From: Bacteroidia bacterium
GTDB lineage: Bacteria; Bacteroidota; Bacteroidia; B-17B0; Aurantibacillaceae
Assembly (NCBI GenBank): GCA_025455485.1
Contig: JALOMJ010000012.1
Coordinates: 1-49,842 of the forward strand
Direction: 5' to 3'
DNA length: 49,842 nucleotides
Part shown: piece after piece, positions 17,120-27,300 of the stretch
Layout of the letters: each line of letters opens with the position of its first letter
How positions within the stretch are numbered: the first letter of the stretch is position 1
Position numbers and translations under genes: made by a program
The notes under the pieces: generated by a model
The model's database searches: none
What the model was told of the DNA's origin: nothing
Seen by the model: the letters and a program-made list of their open reading frames with translations, nothing else

Positions 17120-18085
17120 TTAGTTTTCGTCGAGATCGTGCACCACTCCCATGGATGAGAATTTTTTAATGCGTTGTTCGATCCTCTCTTCCGCAGATAG
17201 TTTTTTAAGGGCTTTGAGGTGTTTGATGATTTCTTGTTTTACGGTTTCAAAGGTGGCCTCAGGGTGCCTGTGTGCTGCTCCAATGGGTTCGGGAATGATG
17301 CCATCAATCAAACCGTTCTTATTCATGTCGAAGGAAGTGAGTTTAAGCGCTTCCGCAGCCTTCTCTTTAAAATTCCAGCTTCTCCATAAAATGGATGAAC
17401 ATGATTCAGGAGAAATAACCGAGTACCAGGTGTTTTCAAGCATTAATACTTTATCGCCAATGCCAATACCCAATGCACCGCCACTGGCTCCTTCACCGAT
17501 AATGATGCAAATGACAGGCACTTTTAATTGAACCATTTCCAGCAAGTTTCTTGCAATGGCCTCGCCCTGCCCTCGCTCTTCAGCTTCCAATCCGGGGTAA
17601 GCACCGGGAGTATCTATCAGAGTAACAATAGGCTTATTAAACTTCTCAGCCATTTTCATCAGGCGCATGGCCTTTCTGTATCCCTCCGGATTGGCCATTC
17701 CAAAGCGGCGAATTTGACGCATTTTGGTATTAATCCCCTTTTGTTGACCTATAAACATTACGGTTTGGCCTTCCACTTCTCCCCAACCACCTACCATGGC
17801 TTTGTCATCACCAACGGTGCGATCGCCATGCAATTCTACAAAAGTTTTATTACTGATGTGATCAATATAGGCCAGCGTATATGGGCGCTCGGGATGACGG
17901 CTTACTTGTACCCTTTGCCATGAACTGAGGTTGCTGTAAACATCTTTTATCTTTTCCTGCACATGACCTTCCAGCTCCCTTATTTTGTCAGTTAAATCAA
18001 CCTTGCTTTTTGATGCCATTTCCTTCAACTCCGCCAACTCCTCTTCCAAGTCCTGAATGGGCTTTTCAAAATCCAAATACGTCAT
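17120..18085 (-). CDS. accA: Acetyl-CoA carboxylase carboxyltransferase subunit alpha
   Basis: A 321-residue carboxyltransferase alpha subunit. With AccD it moves the carboxyl group from carboxybiotin to acetyl-CoA, giving malonyl-CoA for fatty acid synthesis. The sequence starts with the usual [15 protein letters not shown] coiled region. It has [16 protein letters not shown], the crotonase-fold core with [32 protein letters not shown], and the C-terminal [13 protein letters not shown]. Length is normal. It is the first gene of an accA-efp operon with a TATCTTTG promoter element upstream. Confidence 0.96.
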   Translation of the reverse strand: MTYLDFEKPIQDLEEELAELKEMASKSKVDLTDKIRELEGHVQEKIKDVYSNLSSWQRVQVSRHPERPYTLAYIDHISNKTFVELHGDRTVGDDKAMVGGWGEVEGQTVMFIGQQKGINTKMRQIRRFGMANPEGYRKAMRLMKMAEKFNKPIVTLIDTPGAYPGLEAEERGQGEAIARNLLEMVQLKVPVICIIIGEGASGGALGIGIGDKVLMLENTWYSVISPESCSSILWRSWNFKEKAAEALKLTSFDMNKNGLIDGIIPEPIGAAHRHPEATFETVKQEIIKHLKALKKLSAEERIEQRIKKFSSMGVVHDLDEN

Positions 18086-18105
18086 ACCACTTTTGGTTTA
18101 GGGGG

Positions 18106-18113
18106 CAAAGATA
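18106..18113 (-). promoter_or_regulatory. -7 promoter element (TATCTTTG) of accA-efp
   Basis: On the minus strand TATCTTTG fits TAnnTTTG and lies 20 bases before the accA ATG (18085). No TTTG at the -33 spacing is obvious; TTTTC is near it. Confidence 0.5.
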
Positions 18114-18325
18114 GAAAAATTTGAAAACAGGATTCATATTATAACCTTCCTTCTCTATTTTGTATGTTAATGATAAACAGTAATTTACATTTAAACTGTG
18201 GTTTTTGATTAGTGTAAAATAGGGCTCTGTTTTGCCTTTTATCCTGTAGGTGGAAGATAACGTGCTTAGGTTTTTTTATACTTGGTACAGGATAGTGTAA
18301 TCACTTTTGCCGTAACTTTATACTT

Positions 18326-19138
18326 ATGCAGATTCGTTTTTTAAATTTAGGTTTTATCACTCTCAGCATTTACTTACTGAGCCTTATTGCTTTTGGCTTT
18401 TCCTCCTGTAAAAAAGAGGACGTTAAGCCTCCTGTTCAAGAGCCCGCTCCTTCACCTTCCGTTGAATTTGGCAATGTAAACATTGAGTTTGTTCATGTTG
18501 TAGACAATGAGCTCTTGGATTTAGGAAAAGCGTTTATCGGTCCGGCAGGAGACACATTTATAGTGAATAAATTTAATTATTACATCAGTAACATTGTATT
18601 TGTTAAAGAAGATAATTCCCTATTTACCCAAACAAACAGCTACTATCTGATAGAAGAATCAAAATCCTCAAGTAAAAAAATAAGCATAGGTTCAGTGCCC
18701 TTTGGCAAATACAAAAGCATTCGGTTTTTGTTGGGTGTAGACAGTACAAGAAATGTATCCGGGGCTCAAACAGGAGCGCTTGACCCCGCCAAAGGTATGT
18801 TTTGGAATTGGAGCACAGGCTACATCATGTTAAAACTCGAAGGCACAGCGCCTACATCCACTGTAATGGGTAAAAACATAGAATACCATATGGGAGGATT
18901 TAAAGGCATAAATAAAGTGCAACGCAATATTGAAATAAATTTTAGTGCCTCTGGCATAGATGTCGCTAAGGGCGCTGTAATTCCTTTACTGAAATTGCAA
19001 ACCAATGTGAATGAAATTTTTAAAAATCCAAACACCATTAGTTTTTCTTCACTTCCTGTGGTTACATCAGCCGGGGCAAACGCCAAACTGTTAGCCGATA
19101 ATTACGAGGACATGATTACACTTAAAAGTATCGAATGA
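18326..19138 (+). CDS. MbnP family lipoprotein (putative copper-binding)
   Basis: A 270-residue lipoprotein: the signal ends in FGFSSC (Cys28), followed by a Pro/Glu-rich linker (about 32-47). The body matches MbnP-family proteins: the segment FNYYISNIVFV (about 72-82), FGKYKSIRFLLGVDSTRNVSGAQ-like core, DPAKGMFWNWSTGYIMLKLEG with two conserved Trp, and EINFS. MbnP proteins bind copper and in methanotrophs are oxidised on a tryptophan by the di-heme enzyme MbnH. The next gene, an MbnH-like di-heme protein, overlaps this stop by four bases (ATGA), which is the arrangement expected for a functional pair. Metal binding here is inferred from the family. Confidence 0.85.
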   Translation: MQIRFLNLGFITLSIYLLSLIAFGFSSCKKEDVKPPVQEPAPSPSVEFGNVNIEFVHVVDNELLDLGKAFIGPAGDTFIVNKFNYYISNIVFVKEDNSLFTQTNSYYLIEESKSSSKKISIGSVPFGKYKSIRFLLGVDSTRNVSGAQTGALDPAKGMFWNWSTGYIMLKLEGTAPTSTVMGKNIEYHMGGFKGINKVQRNIEINFSASGIDVAKGAVIPLLKLQTNVNEIFKNPNTISFSSLPVVTSAGANAKLLADNYEDMITLKSIE

Positions 19139-20184
19139 AATCGAAATTTGTTTCATTAGTTCTTTCTTTAGTTTCTGCCTTGCTTTTGTCGAATTGCAAG
19201 GTAGATCCAAAAATTAAGCCTGTTATAGAAACAGATAATGTTGCTGAAATTATCCCGGAAGGATGGCCACAACCATATTACACATTCAGCACAAATCCGG
19301 TTAGTGAAGCAGGATTTATTCTTGGTCGGGCACTTTTTTATGAAACTTTACTAAGCAAAGACAATACCATTTCCTGCGGCACCTGTCACCAATTAAATTC
19401 AGCATTTGCCAATACCGATCACAAATTAAGCCATGGTATAAACGACTTGCTTGGCACGCGCAATACTCCGGGGCTATTTAATCTCACCTGGCACACTTCG
19501 TTTATGCACGATGGAGGCATTAATCACATAGAAAATCAACCTCCGGCACCCATCACCAATACAGTTGAGATGGGTGAAGATTTGAATACTGTTGTGAAAA
19601 AACTTCAGGAAAGTGAAAAATACAGAAACTTATTTAAAAATGCATTTGGCGACGAACTCATAAACACACAACGAATATTTAAAGCCATAACTCAGTTTCA
19701 GGGTTTGATTTATTCTTACAATAGCAAATACGATAATTATAAAGCCGGAAAAGCACAATTTTCGGAGGCTGAAAGCAGAGGCTATGCTTTGTTTTTAGCG
19801 AAATGCAATGCCTGCCATAAAGAGCCTTTGTTCAGCGATTTTCAATTTCGCAGCAATGGATTACCGGTTGACCCTTCATTAAATGATATCGGGCGGGCCA
19901 TGATTGAAAACCAACCCGAGAATTATTACAAGTTTAAAACTCCCAGTTTAAGAAATATTGCTAAAACCGGTCCATACATGCACGACGGAAGGTACAGTAC
20001 GCTTCAACAATGCCTTAATCATTATACCAATGGCATTACTAACCTCACCAACTTAGACCCTCTGCTGATCAATGGCATTCAAATGACAGACTCAGAGAAA
20101 GCCGACATTATTGAATTTTTATTTACCCTCACGGATTATAAATTGTTGTCCGACCAAAGGTTTGCCGACCCAAATTTTCAATAA
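19135..20184 (+). CDS. MbnH/CcpA-type di-heme cytochrome c peroxidase, lipoprotein
   Basis: A 349-residue protein with a lipoprotein signal (LLLSNC, Cys21) and two c-type heme motifs: CGTCH (81-85) and CNACH (224-228). It shows the di-heme peroxidase features FILGRALFYETLLSKDNTISC, RNTPGLFNLTWHTSFMHDGG and KTPSLRNIAKTGPYMHDG. Family members reduce peroxide or, as MbnH, oxidise a tryptophan of partner MbnP. Location should be the periplasm, membrane-anchored. Its start overlaps the stop of the MbnP-like gene (ATGA), so translation is coupled. Electron source and exact reaction are not evident from sequence. Confidence 0.88.
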   Translation: MKSKFVSLVLSLVSALLLSNCKVDPKIKPVIETDNVAEIIPEGWPQPYYTFSTNPVSEAGFILGRALFYETLLSKDNTISCGTCHQLNSAFANTDHKLSHGINDLLGTRNTPGLFNLTWHTSFMHDGGINHIENQPPAPITNTVEMGEDLNTVVKKLQESEKYRNLFKNAFGDELINTQRIFKAITQFQGLIYSYNSKYDNYKAGKAQFSEAESRGYALFLAKCNACHKEPLFSDFQFRSNGLPVDPSLNDIGRAMIENQPENYYKFKTPSLRNIAKTGPYMHDGRYSTLQQCLNHYTNGITNLTNLDPLLINGIQMTDSEKADIIEFLFTLTDYKLLSDQRFADPNFQ

Positions 20185-20185
20185 A

Positions 20186-20560
20186 ATGAAAAGAAGTGCG
20201 ATTGTTTTTTTTTTATTGGGTTTAGGATTTGTTTCCTGTAAAAAGAACGAGCTTAACGGAACATCTAACATTCATGGCAAGGTTGTACACCATAGCAAAG
20301 CCATACCTTTGGCCAGAGTATTTATTAAATTCAATGCAAAAGAATTTCCGGGCGCCGATACCACAGTTTATGATGCAAAAGTATGGTCGGATGCAAATGG
20401 TAATTTTAGTATAGATTGTTACAAAGGTGACTATTACCTTTATGGGTACGGACAAGATTTGGCCATTGACCCTCCTTACACTGTGGTAGGTGGAGTTCCT
20501 GTAAATATCCGCAAAAACGAAGATGTGTCCATACAACTTGCAGTAACAGAAGGCGATTAA
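20186..20560 (+). CDS. Small lipoprotein with carboxypeptidase-regulatory-like fold
   Basis: A 124-residue lipoprotein beginning MKRSAIVFFLLGLGFVSC (Cys18). The rest looks like a single beta-sandwich of the carboxypeptidase regulatory-like/CNA-B type: IHGKVVHHSKAIPLARVFIK, then DANGNFSIDCYKGDYYLYGYG, typical strand-turn patterns. A longer in-frame start at 20111 would lie inside the peroxidase gene, so the Met at 20186, one base after the peroxidase stop, is chosen. It is probably the third gene of the MbnP/MbnH-like operon. Its job there is unknown. Confidence 0.75.
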   Translation: MKRSAIVFFLLGLGFVSCKKNELNGTSNIHGKVVHHSKAIPLARVFIKFNAKEFPGADTTVYDAKVWSDANGNFSIDCYKGDYYLYGYGQDLAIDPPYTVVGGVPVNIRKNEDVSIQLAVTEGD

Positions 20561-20615
20561 ACAAAACTAACTTTTTAATTATACCGTTTTCAATTTCCGA
20601 AAACAGATAAATGTA

Positions 20616-22688
20616 TCAATAGCCCGGAAGTTTAACTACATCTTTATCATTCATCAGATAGGAGGGTAGTTGTGTGTTTTCAAAAACGGCAATTTTATAA
20701 CCTTTGCGTTTAATGCCCTCACAGGCCGTAGAATCAGGGATTTGAGGATAGGCGGCAACTACATCATTAAAAAACATAATCGGAATGTTGTCTTCAGAAT
20801 GGCAATTCAACACCACGTAATTATCGATGTTTTTGATTTTTTTTGATAGGGAGGTAATGACAGGCACAGCCTTAAGCTTTAACCCTAAATACGAGTTGTT
20901 GTCTTTTTTGAAAAGTGTATGCTGCTCTTGAATTTTCTCAATGTTTAGGTTAAGTGCCGAAATAACAGCAATGCATATGCTTGTATAAAAAAAGTATTGC
21001 AGTTTCTTCGAATGAAAATAGTTTCTTAGAAGCACAAACTCAAAAAAAACTGCAATCACTGCAGCTATTGATAAATACATCAAAAAAGAAACACTGTAGG
21101 TAAAGGCTATCATTTTTGTGGCCGCAATGCCAAAGAAAATGTACACCAATAGCACATAGCTTAAGAAGGCGACTTTAAATACTTTATTTTTTATACTGAG
21201 GTAAAATATACTTACACAAAACACCAAAAGGAGCGGGTGTAAACCATAGATGGATTCGGCCACATTAAAATGCCACCAAAAATCGCCGCCATGCCCTTCA
21301 ATTACTTCATAAAAGTGCCTTGAGTTAAGCAAATACTCATGTCGGCTCAATTCCGGAAATGCATTTAGAATATAGAGTTGCCAGGGTAAGAAAAGGAGCA
21401 GGGCAATTCCAAAGCTGAAGAGTAAATGAACGTAACGTTTTAGGTTGTTCCGCCTTTCTTTAATCAATAAGATAGAGAGTCCCCAACCTGAAAAAACTAA
21501 AAATCCGGTAAGCCACTTTACAAGTATGGCACACCCCGAGAACACACCAATTAAGAGGAGATAGCCCGTTTTTCTTTTCAAATCGGCATGTTCGTATTCC
21601 ACCCAGGCCCACACACTGCCAACCACATAAAAAAGAAAAGCCACGTCGTTATGGTCGGTATGAATAACGCCTGCTGTTAATTCAAGAGCAAAATTGGAAA
21701 GTGCAAAAAGCAAGCCTCCATAATACCCTGTTTTTTTATTTACCGTTAAGGAACCAATTTTATAAATAAAAAAAATAACAAGCGTTGACATAAGGATACT
21801 GGGGAATCTTAATCCAAATACATTCACACCAAAGATTTTCATGCTCAAAGCCATTTGCCATAAAAACAGAGGTTGTTTGTGCAGCCATGTGTGACCAGCT
21901 GTCCAGTTGCTGGCATCGTATGCTAATACCGGATTTTTATAGAGCATTGGATGAAAGGGATGTTCCATCATGTTTTTGGCTACCAGAGCATGAAACTGTT
22001 CGTCCCACAAAGTAAGGTAAGTGTTTAACAGGGCAACAAATATCCTTAAACTCAATCCACCCAGAACAAGTAAAACAAGACTTATTCTTCTATTTTCATT
22101 GTATTGAAAAATAATTAAACTCATAACCAAAAGGATGAGTCCGGTAATGAGTGGTATGAGTTGTTGATTACTAAAATAAGAAAAGCGGGGCTCATGCACT
22201 GTTTCCAGAATAAATTCGGTGGCCTTTGTTATTTCAGTTTCTAAGGCTTGCAACTGTTGATTCGCATTCACTACGACAAATTTGTGATTCGGAGTTTTTA
22301 ATACCACCCTACCTGCATCTTTTTCTATGAAGATAAATACGGTAGAAGGATTGGTGATTTCATGCCCTGCACTGAGTATACCTTCGTTTGACGGGTGAGT
22401 ACCCACAAAGCTGAAGTCTGAAGCTTGTAAGGCAATTGTATTGTCTTTTTGCCGGTGCAGTTTGAACTTTTCCCACACACCTACATTTTCTCTGTTGGCC
22501 AGTAGCTGGTTTCCCTGATCTCGGTCGGCACAGAGGTAAAAGCCACTGGTTGTTTTTAAGGTAATTTCAGTTGAGGTGTTTTTTGGAAGCAAATCGTTTT
22601 TTTGTTCACCACACCCTACACATAGAAAAAGTAGGAAGAGGCATACATAGAGTTTAAAGTTTATCAAAATGTTTGTGGACCTTAACAT
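20616..22688 (-). CDS. GT39-like membrane glycosyltransferase with N-terminal fascin-like domain
   Basis: A 690-residue protein from the chosen start at 22688. It begins with a lipoprotein-like signal (LFLCVGC, Cys26), then a beta-trefoil segment (about 41-163) with FYLCADRDQGNQLLANRENV and VWEKFKL, which resembles fascin domains. A GT-C (GT39/ArnT-type) membrane part follows from about residue 175, with TLWDEQFHALVAKNM carrying the acidic motif and HTDHNDVAFLFYVVG. Such enzymes transfer sugars from lipid-linked donors on the periplasmic side. An upstream in-frame extension to 22883 is rejected because it runs through the barrel gene's terminator and stop codon. The combination of a beta-trefoil with a GT39 is unusual. 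Acceptor unknown. Confidence 0.78.
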   Translation of the reverse strand: MLRSTNILINFKLYVCLFLLFLCVGCGEQKNDLLPKNTSTEITLKTTSGFYLCADRDQGNQLLANRENVGVWEKFKLHRQKDNTIALQASDFSFVGTHPSNEGILSAGHEITNPSTVFIFIEKDAGRVVLKTPNHKFVVVNANQQLQALETEITKATEFILETVHEPRFSYFSNQQLIPLITGLILLVMSLIIFQYNENRRISLVLLVLGGLSLRIFVALLNTYLTLWDEQFHALVAKNMMEHPFHPMLYKNPVLAYDASNWTAGHTWLHKQPLFLWQMALSMKIFGVNVFGLRFPSILMSTLVIFFIYKIGSLTVNKKTGYYGGLLFALSNFALELTAGVIHTDHNDVAFLFYVVGSVWAWVEYEHADLKRKTGYLLLIGVFSGCAILVKWLTGFLVFSGWGLSILLIKERRNNLKRYVHLLFSFGIALLLFLPWQLYILNAFPELSRHEYLLNSRHFYEVIEGHGGDFWWHFNVAESIYGLHPLLLVFCVSIFYLSIKNKVFKVAFLSYVLLVYIFFGIAATKMIAFTYSVSFLMYLSIAAVIAVFFEFVLLRNYFHSKKLQYFFYTSICIAVISALNLNIEKIQEQHTLFKKDNNSYLGLKLKAVPVITSLSKKIKNIDNYVVLNCHSEDNIPIMFFNDVVAAYPQIPDSTACEGIKRKGYKIAVFENTQLPSYLMNDKDVVKLPGY

Positions 22689-22820
22689 TCGTGTAGTAAA
22701 TGACTCAAAAAAACGAAGGTAAATAATTAATTGAGTAGACCAAACCCATACTAACAGAGCGTAGCCGATGATTCGGGTGAATTCGCTATTTTCTTGTTCG
22801 CGGGCGGGAATGGACTCAAA

Positions 22821-22850
22821 AAAAAAGTCTGCTCTCGAGCAGACTTTTTT
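22821..22850 (-). terminator. Rho-independent terminator of the barrel-protein gene
   Basis: AAAAAAGTCTGCTC (22821-22834) and GAGCAGACTTTTTT (22837-22850) form a perfect 14-bp inverted repeat with a TC loop. It lies 20 bases downstream of the leftward barrel gene stop (22870). Its T run suits the minus strand. Confidence 0.9.
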
Positions 22851-22869
22851 GAATAATGAAAGGGTGTAA

Positions 22870-23469
22870 TTACCGGAATCCAAACCCGATATTAAAGGCC
22901 AGATAAGATTGACTGGGTACCTCTTTAGTTTTAAAATTTAAGTTGTATTTCACAGATAACATCAGCGTGTTATCTGCACTGATATCATAAGATACCCCGA
23001 CTTCAGGAGCAATCAAAAATTGCCAGGTATCCCGGTTCCAGCGATAAATGTTCATGTCTAAATCGTGAATCATGTAGGTGGTACCTATGCCTGCTCCACC
23101 AAAAAAGCGCATGCCGGCAGCGTTGTCTTTAAAATAATTGAAACGTGCTGTCATCGGGAACATATTGGCGTAACGGTATTGTACCCCGCTTAACGCAATG
23201 TTGTCACGTGTGTAAGTGCCATAACCCATGTCTTCATAAAATACGTTCCATTCAGCCCCAAAGCCCATGGATACATTGTCCATTACATCGGTTTTCCATT
23301 CCATGCCAAAGCCTCTCCAACTGAATTTGGAGATGTAATCGCCCAAATCACCGGTACCGAGACCCATGGAATAATACATGTTAAATATTTTTTCACGGTC
23401 TTGCGCTTTGGCCGGTTTTGCCATTGCTAAAAGGCTGATTGCAGCCAGTGTATAGATAATCTTTTTCAT
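22870..23469 (-). CDS. Outer membrane beta-barrel protein
   Basis: A 199-residue protein with a signal peptide (about 1-22, ending AKAQ) and alternating aromatic/polar strands across its length, ending YLAFNIGFGFR, a C-terminal Phe-x-Arg typical of barrel proteins. Residues such as MGFGAEWNVFYEDMGYG and MRFFGGAGIGTTYM give glycine-aromatic hairpins of an 8-stranded OmpX/OmpA-like barrel. No plug or periplasmic domain is visible. It starts two bases after the DUF4136 lipoprotein stop, so they are cotranscribed, and ends at a strong terminator. Confidence 0.8.
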   Translation of the reverse strand: MKKIIYTLAAISLLAMAKPAKAQDREKIFNMYYSMGLGTGDLGDYISKFSWRGFGMEWKTDVMDNVSMGFGAEWNVFYEDMGYGTYTRDNIALSGVQYRYANMFPMTARFNYFKDNAAGMRFFGGAGIGTTYMIHDLDMNIYRWNRDTWQFLIAPEVGVSYDISADNTLMLSVKYNLNFKTKEVPSQSYLAFNIGFGFR

Positions 23470-23471
23470 AC

Positions 23472-24104
23472 TTAGCGTTTAAGAATTGGTGATTGTTTAA
23501 ATGCCTGACCCACATTGCTGGACACACGGCTGGTGAAAGAAGATGTGGAGCCTTCCATAAGCCCATTGATAACACCCACCCACAAAACGGGCTGGGTTCC
23601 GTTAGGAGAAGTTGATTCTGTCTTGGCGTCTATCAGCATCATCAGTAAAGTGCCGGTTGTGGTGGAGGAATAGGTTGGAGGGTAGTAACCGGGATAATAC
23701 CACCCGCTGTATGGATAATAATAACCATAGTAATAATAACTGTAATAGTAATACACATAGGTGTTTTGCATACTGGCGTTTTGTATGTAGGCATCAGGGT
23801 TTTGATTGCGGTCTACTTTTGTCCAGCCCAATGCCTTCATTTGTCTGTCAATTTCAGACGTAACAATGGAGGCATAGGTTTGTGATACAAATTGACGATC
23901 TTCACCAGGTTCAGGTTGATCACTTGTGATTTGAACAATGCTGTCCCACATGGCGTAGGTTTTGCGGGTGCTAAAATCGATTTCTTTGGTGTAGGCCGTA
24001 CCAACAACGTCAAGGTCGCTGATGTATTCGGCTCCACCAGGTCTGCAGCCACTGAATAAGACCAGCGTGATGGTTGCTAAACTTAGTAATTTTTTGTAAT
24101 TCAT
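23472..24104 (-). CDS. DUF4136 domain-containing lipoprotein
   Basis: A 210-residue lipoprotein. The start at 24104 (MNYKKLLSLATITLVLFSGC, Cys20) is chosen over an in-frame extension to 24125, because a -7 promoter element (24125-24132) lies just upstream. The body fits DUF4136: DFSTRKTYAMWDSI near 44-57, repeated Tyr-rich tract YYYYSYYYYGYYYPYSG at about 125-141, and a C-terminal TSSFTSRVSSNVGQAFKQSP. The family is found in envelope lipoproteins of many Gram-negatives, with unknown function. It is the first gene of an operon with the barrel protein. Confidence 0.85.
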   Translation of the reverse strand: MNYKKLLSLATITLVLFSGCRPGGAEYISDLDVVGTAYTKEIDFSTRKTYAMWDSIVQITSDQPEPGEDRQFVSQTYASIVTSEIDRQMKALGWTKVDRNQNPDAYIQNASMQNTYVYYYYSYYYYGYYYPYSGWYYPGYYPPTYSSTTTGTLLMMLIDAKTESTSPNGTQPVLWVGVINGLMEGSTSSFTSRVSSNVGQAFKQSPILKR

Positions 24105-24124
24105 AGAGAGGTTTTTTGGTTGCA

Positions 24125-24132
24125 CAAATATA
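24125..24132 (-). promoter_or_regulatory. -7 promoter element (TATATTTG) of the DUF4136 operon
   Basis: On the minus strand TATATTTG matches TAnnTTTG and lies 20 bases before the ATG at 24104. No clear -33 TTTG is present. Confidence 0.5.
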
Positions 24133-24278
24133 AGGTATTTGTAGTGCTATTACAGGAAGATTAACACAGGAAAATCATGATTTTTGTCAAGTAAGTTGAA
24201 AGTACGGTATTGGAAATTATACATCACCCTACTTAAGTGAAAGGAACTCACTCCTGTAGAAGCCCTTAAAGGGCCAGG

Positions 24279-24298
24279 AAAAAGACTTCTGACTTTTT
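24279..24298 (-). terminator. Weak terminator-like hairpin after the SMC-like gene
   Basis: AAAAAG (24279-24284) pairs with CTTTTT (24293-24298) around an 8-nt loop, 48 bases after the leftward SMC-like gene stop. The stem is short and A/T-rich, so this is tentative. Confidence 0.35.
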
Positions 24299-24345
24299 TA
24301 GCTGTTTGCGTCCAGGGTCTTTAGGCTTAAATTTTCTGTCGAATC

Positions 24346-27300
24346 TTAAGCTTCTACTTCTGTAACAATGCTTGGGAATATGCGCACATTGTTGTTGTCT
24401 TCTCTTCTGAATTGGTAAGTGTATTTGTAATGACTTTCTAAACCGGATTTATTCGGTAAACCATTGATCATCATAATGTTTCTGTTTTTAGCGAAACGCA
24501 ACAACTCACGCAGATAATGGGCTGATATTTGCCCTACCTCATCAATAATACAGTGAACTTTAAAGTCTTTGCTGCTGCGGTGAGAGGATTCTTTGATAAA
24601 CACATGCAACAAAGTAATGTAAATGATGGCTTTTACAAGAATGTCGGTACCGGTGCTGCCAATGCTGTCGATGCGGTGTGTCCAGCCGGTTTCGTTCATA
24701 CCCTCCTTAATGTTGAATTTTAATTCAAACAAGTCCTGCAATCGAATTTCTTCTTGCTCTTGTTCTTTGATGGCCGATCGCAATTGTTCTAAAAGCTTAA
24801 CAGCTTTACCGCTGATTTCCCGTTTCATACCGGTAGCGAAGTCGGTATTAAATAACCCCTCATTATAAACCATGCCGTTCTCTTCGCGGAATTCTTGAAT
24901 GCGTTTAAGCAGGCGATAAACTTTGTTGTCGGATTCTTCCAGACGGATTTTAATGAACTCAATCAGTTTACTTTCTTCAAATTCCGCTTTCTTAAAGTCT
25001 TCGGCAATTAAACCAATGATGTGTTGAATTTTATCTTTTTGTCCGCTGAGTTCTTTTACTTTGGTGGCAATACTATCGGTTACCAAACCAATTTGTGTGG
25101 CGGTTTCAGCAATCGAAAGGTCAATTTTGTTTTCATTGATAAACGAGCGTAGGTTTTGAGCAAAACGCTCGTATTCGCCTTGAGAAGCGTCGTTGCGGAT
25201 AACAAAATTAAAGTGGTTGTCTATTCTGAATTTTCCTGCAAACTCATTCACGTAACGCTGAAAGGCCCCATACTCTTCATTAAAGTGAGAGTCGTTTTTC
25301 AACAACTGTGTACACAAATCCATGATGTTGTGATTGGTGCGTTTTGGTTCGGCGCGCTCAATAATGTCGGCAAATTTGGTATACACCGGCGTTTCACGGA
25401 AATTGTTGCTGTAGAAGTTAATACCGTTGTTAAAGGCGATTAACTCTTCATCAAAGGCGCGTTTTTCCTTGTTGAGCTCAATGCGTTTCATGTTAAATTT
25501 ACGACTGGCTTCTTCAACTTCGGCACTTAGAGCGTTGTTGCTATTCACAAACTCCTCTTTCTTTTGAATAAAATCCGGAAGTTTGTCAAAAATTTCGCGT
25601 TTGTCTTTCTGATAATCACTGATGATTTGTGAAAATTGCTCAATTTCCTGCAGGGCATCCTGTAACTCTTTTAATCGGCCTTCAACCTCTTTGAGTTGCT
25701 TGGCGTCAACTCCTTTACTCTTAAAGTTGTTTTCTTTTTCGCTTGTTAGGTCTTCTTCTTTTTTCTCAAATTCCTTAACACGGTTTTTCTTTTCTACCTC
25801 CAGATCTGCAATTTCAGTTTCCTGTTTTTCTTTGAGTTCAGAAAGTCGCTCATCGTTATAACTTTTTAAACGCTCAAGTTGTGTGTTAAAGTCGCTGAGT
25901 ACAGCATTTTTCTTTTTGTTTAGGATCGCCAATTCTTCTTCTATGATGTTAAGGCGCTGACGATTTCCACTCAAACTTTCTTCTACTTCCTTACCGGCAC
26001 GAATTTTCCAGTCTTCCAGTTCATCGGCAAGTTTTTTCTCACGTTTGTCTGCCAGTTCCAAAGAGTAGCTTAGCACTTTAACATCTTCTTTCAGCTCGCC
26101 TAACTGTTTGCCGAATTTGTCTGCTGCCAGCATTTTTTCTTCGGTGTTGGCTGTTTGAAACTGATTTAAGGCATCTTCAAGGTCGCGAATCTGCGCCAAC
26201 TTTTCGTTTTTCTCGAACTGATACTCCTCTATGGATTTTGAAACCAATTCAACCGGCTCAAGGTTTAAACTAATGCCGTAAAGGGTTTCTGTGGCGCCCT
26301 CCTTCATTTCCGGGGTAAGGTCGGTGCGAAACAACAATTTTTCGTTCACTACCTTACCGATGTTCTGGTGCCAGTTTTTTACATTTTTTTCCAGATATCC
26401 GTAAAAGGCGTCATTTTGAACATTTAGTTTGTTCTCAATTTCTGTAATTTCCAGTTTTACTTTCTGAATTTCGTTATTGGTTTGATTGACCCGGTTAGAA
26501 AGGGAATTTTTCAGTTTTAATTCAAGTGCTTCCCACTCACGTTGTATGGTGTGCACCATATTTTGTTTAATCGCGCGCTCACTTTTATTTTTATAGCTTA
26601 CGCCTCTGAGTTCGTTTAATTCACTTTCCAGTGATTTAATTTCATTTTCGTAATGTCTGGTGCTGCGAATTACTTTTTCATCGCTTTTTAAACTGTTAAA
26701 TTCTATTTGTCTGGCCGTCACTTCTGCGTTTACTGCCTCTGTAGCCTCCTCACGTTTTTGTTTGAGTTCACTCTCCTTTTTACTGAATTCATTTTTTTGA
26801 AGAAGTTGTAATTCATTGTAATGGTTAAAGGTTTCACCAATTTTAGAATTGATGCGGTTAATAAAGGCAGTTTTATCATTTCGCAATTGTTCTATAAGGG
26901 AAGAGAATTTAAGCTCAATGTTGGCTACATTGGATGTTAAGCTTTCGTATTCACGGCGCGCAATGTTTAGCTCCACCATTAATTTTTCACGTTCTGCATG
27001 CTTTTCAACTGCTTCATCAATGTTTTTATCTTTGTATTCCTTCAGCTTTTTATTGGCCTCACGTATGCTTCGGTCGTAATACCCTATTTCTTCGCGAAGG
27101 TTGTTTTGCCGGTTCTCAATGTTAAATTTCAGTTCTTCATAGGCATTTGAAATTTCCGTCAACTCTTCTTCTTTCTTTTTGGCGGCTTCACGTATGGCTT
27201 CATTCTGCGATTCGGCAAAGCGTAAACTGCTTCCAAGTTTATCAGCCATCTCCATTTGCGCGCCTTTTAACATGTGTACCTGATCGTATTTTTTATCAAT

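Noticed and set aside
22689..22883. Long N-terminal extension of the GT39-like protein
   Set aside because: It runs through a perfect rho-independent terminator (22821-22850) and overlaps the stop of the barrel gene. A start at 22688 gives a lipoprotein signal.
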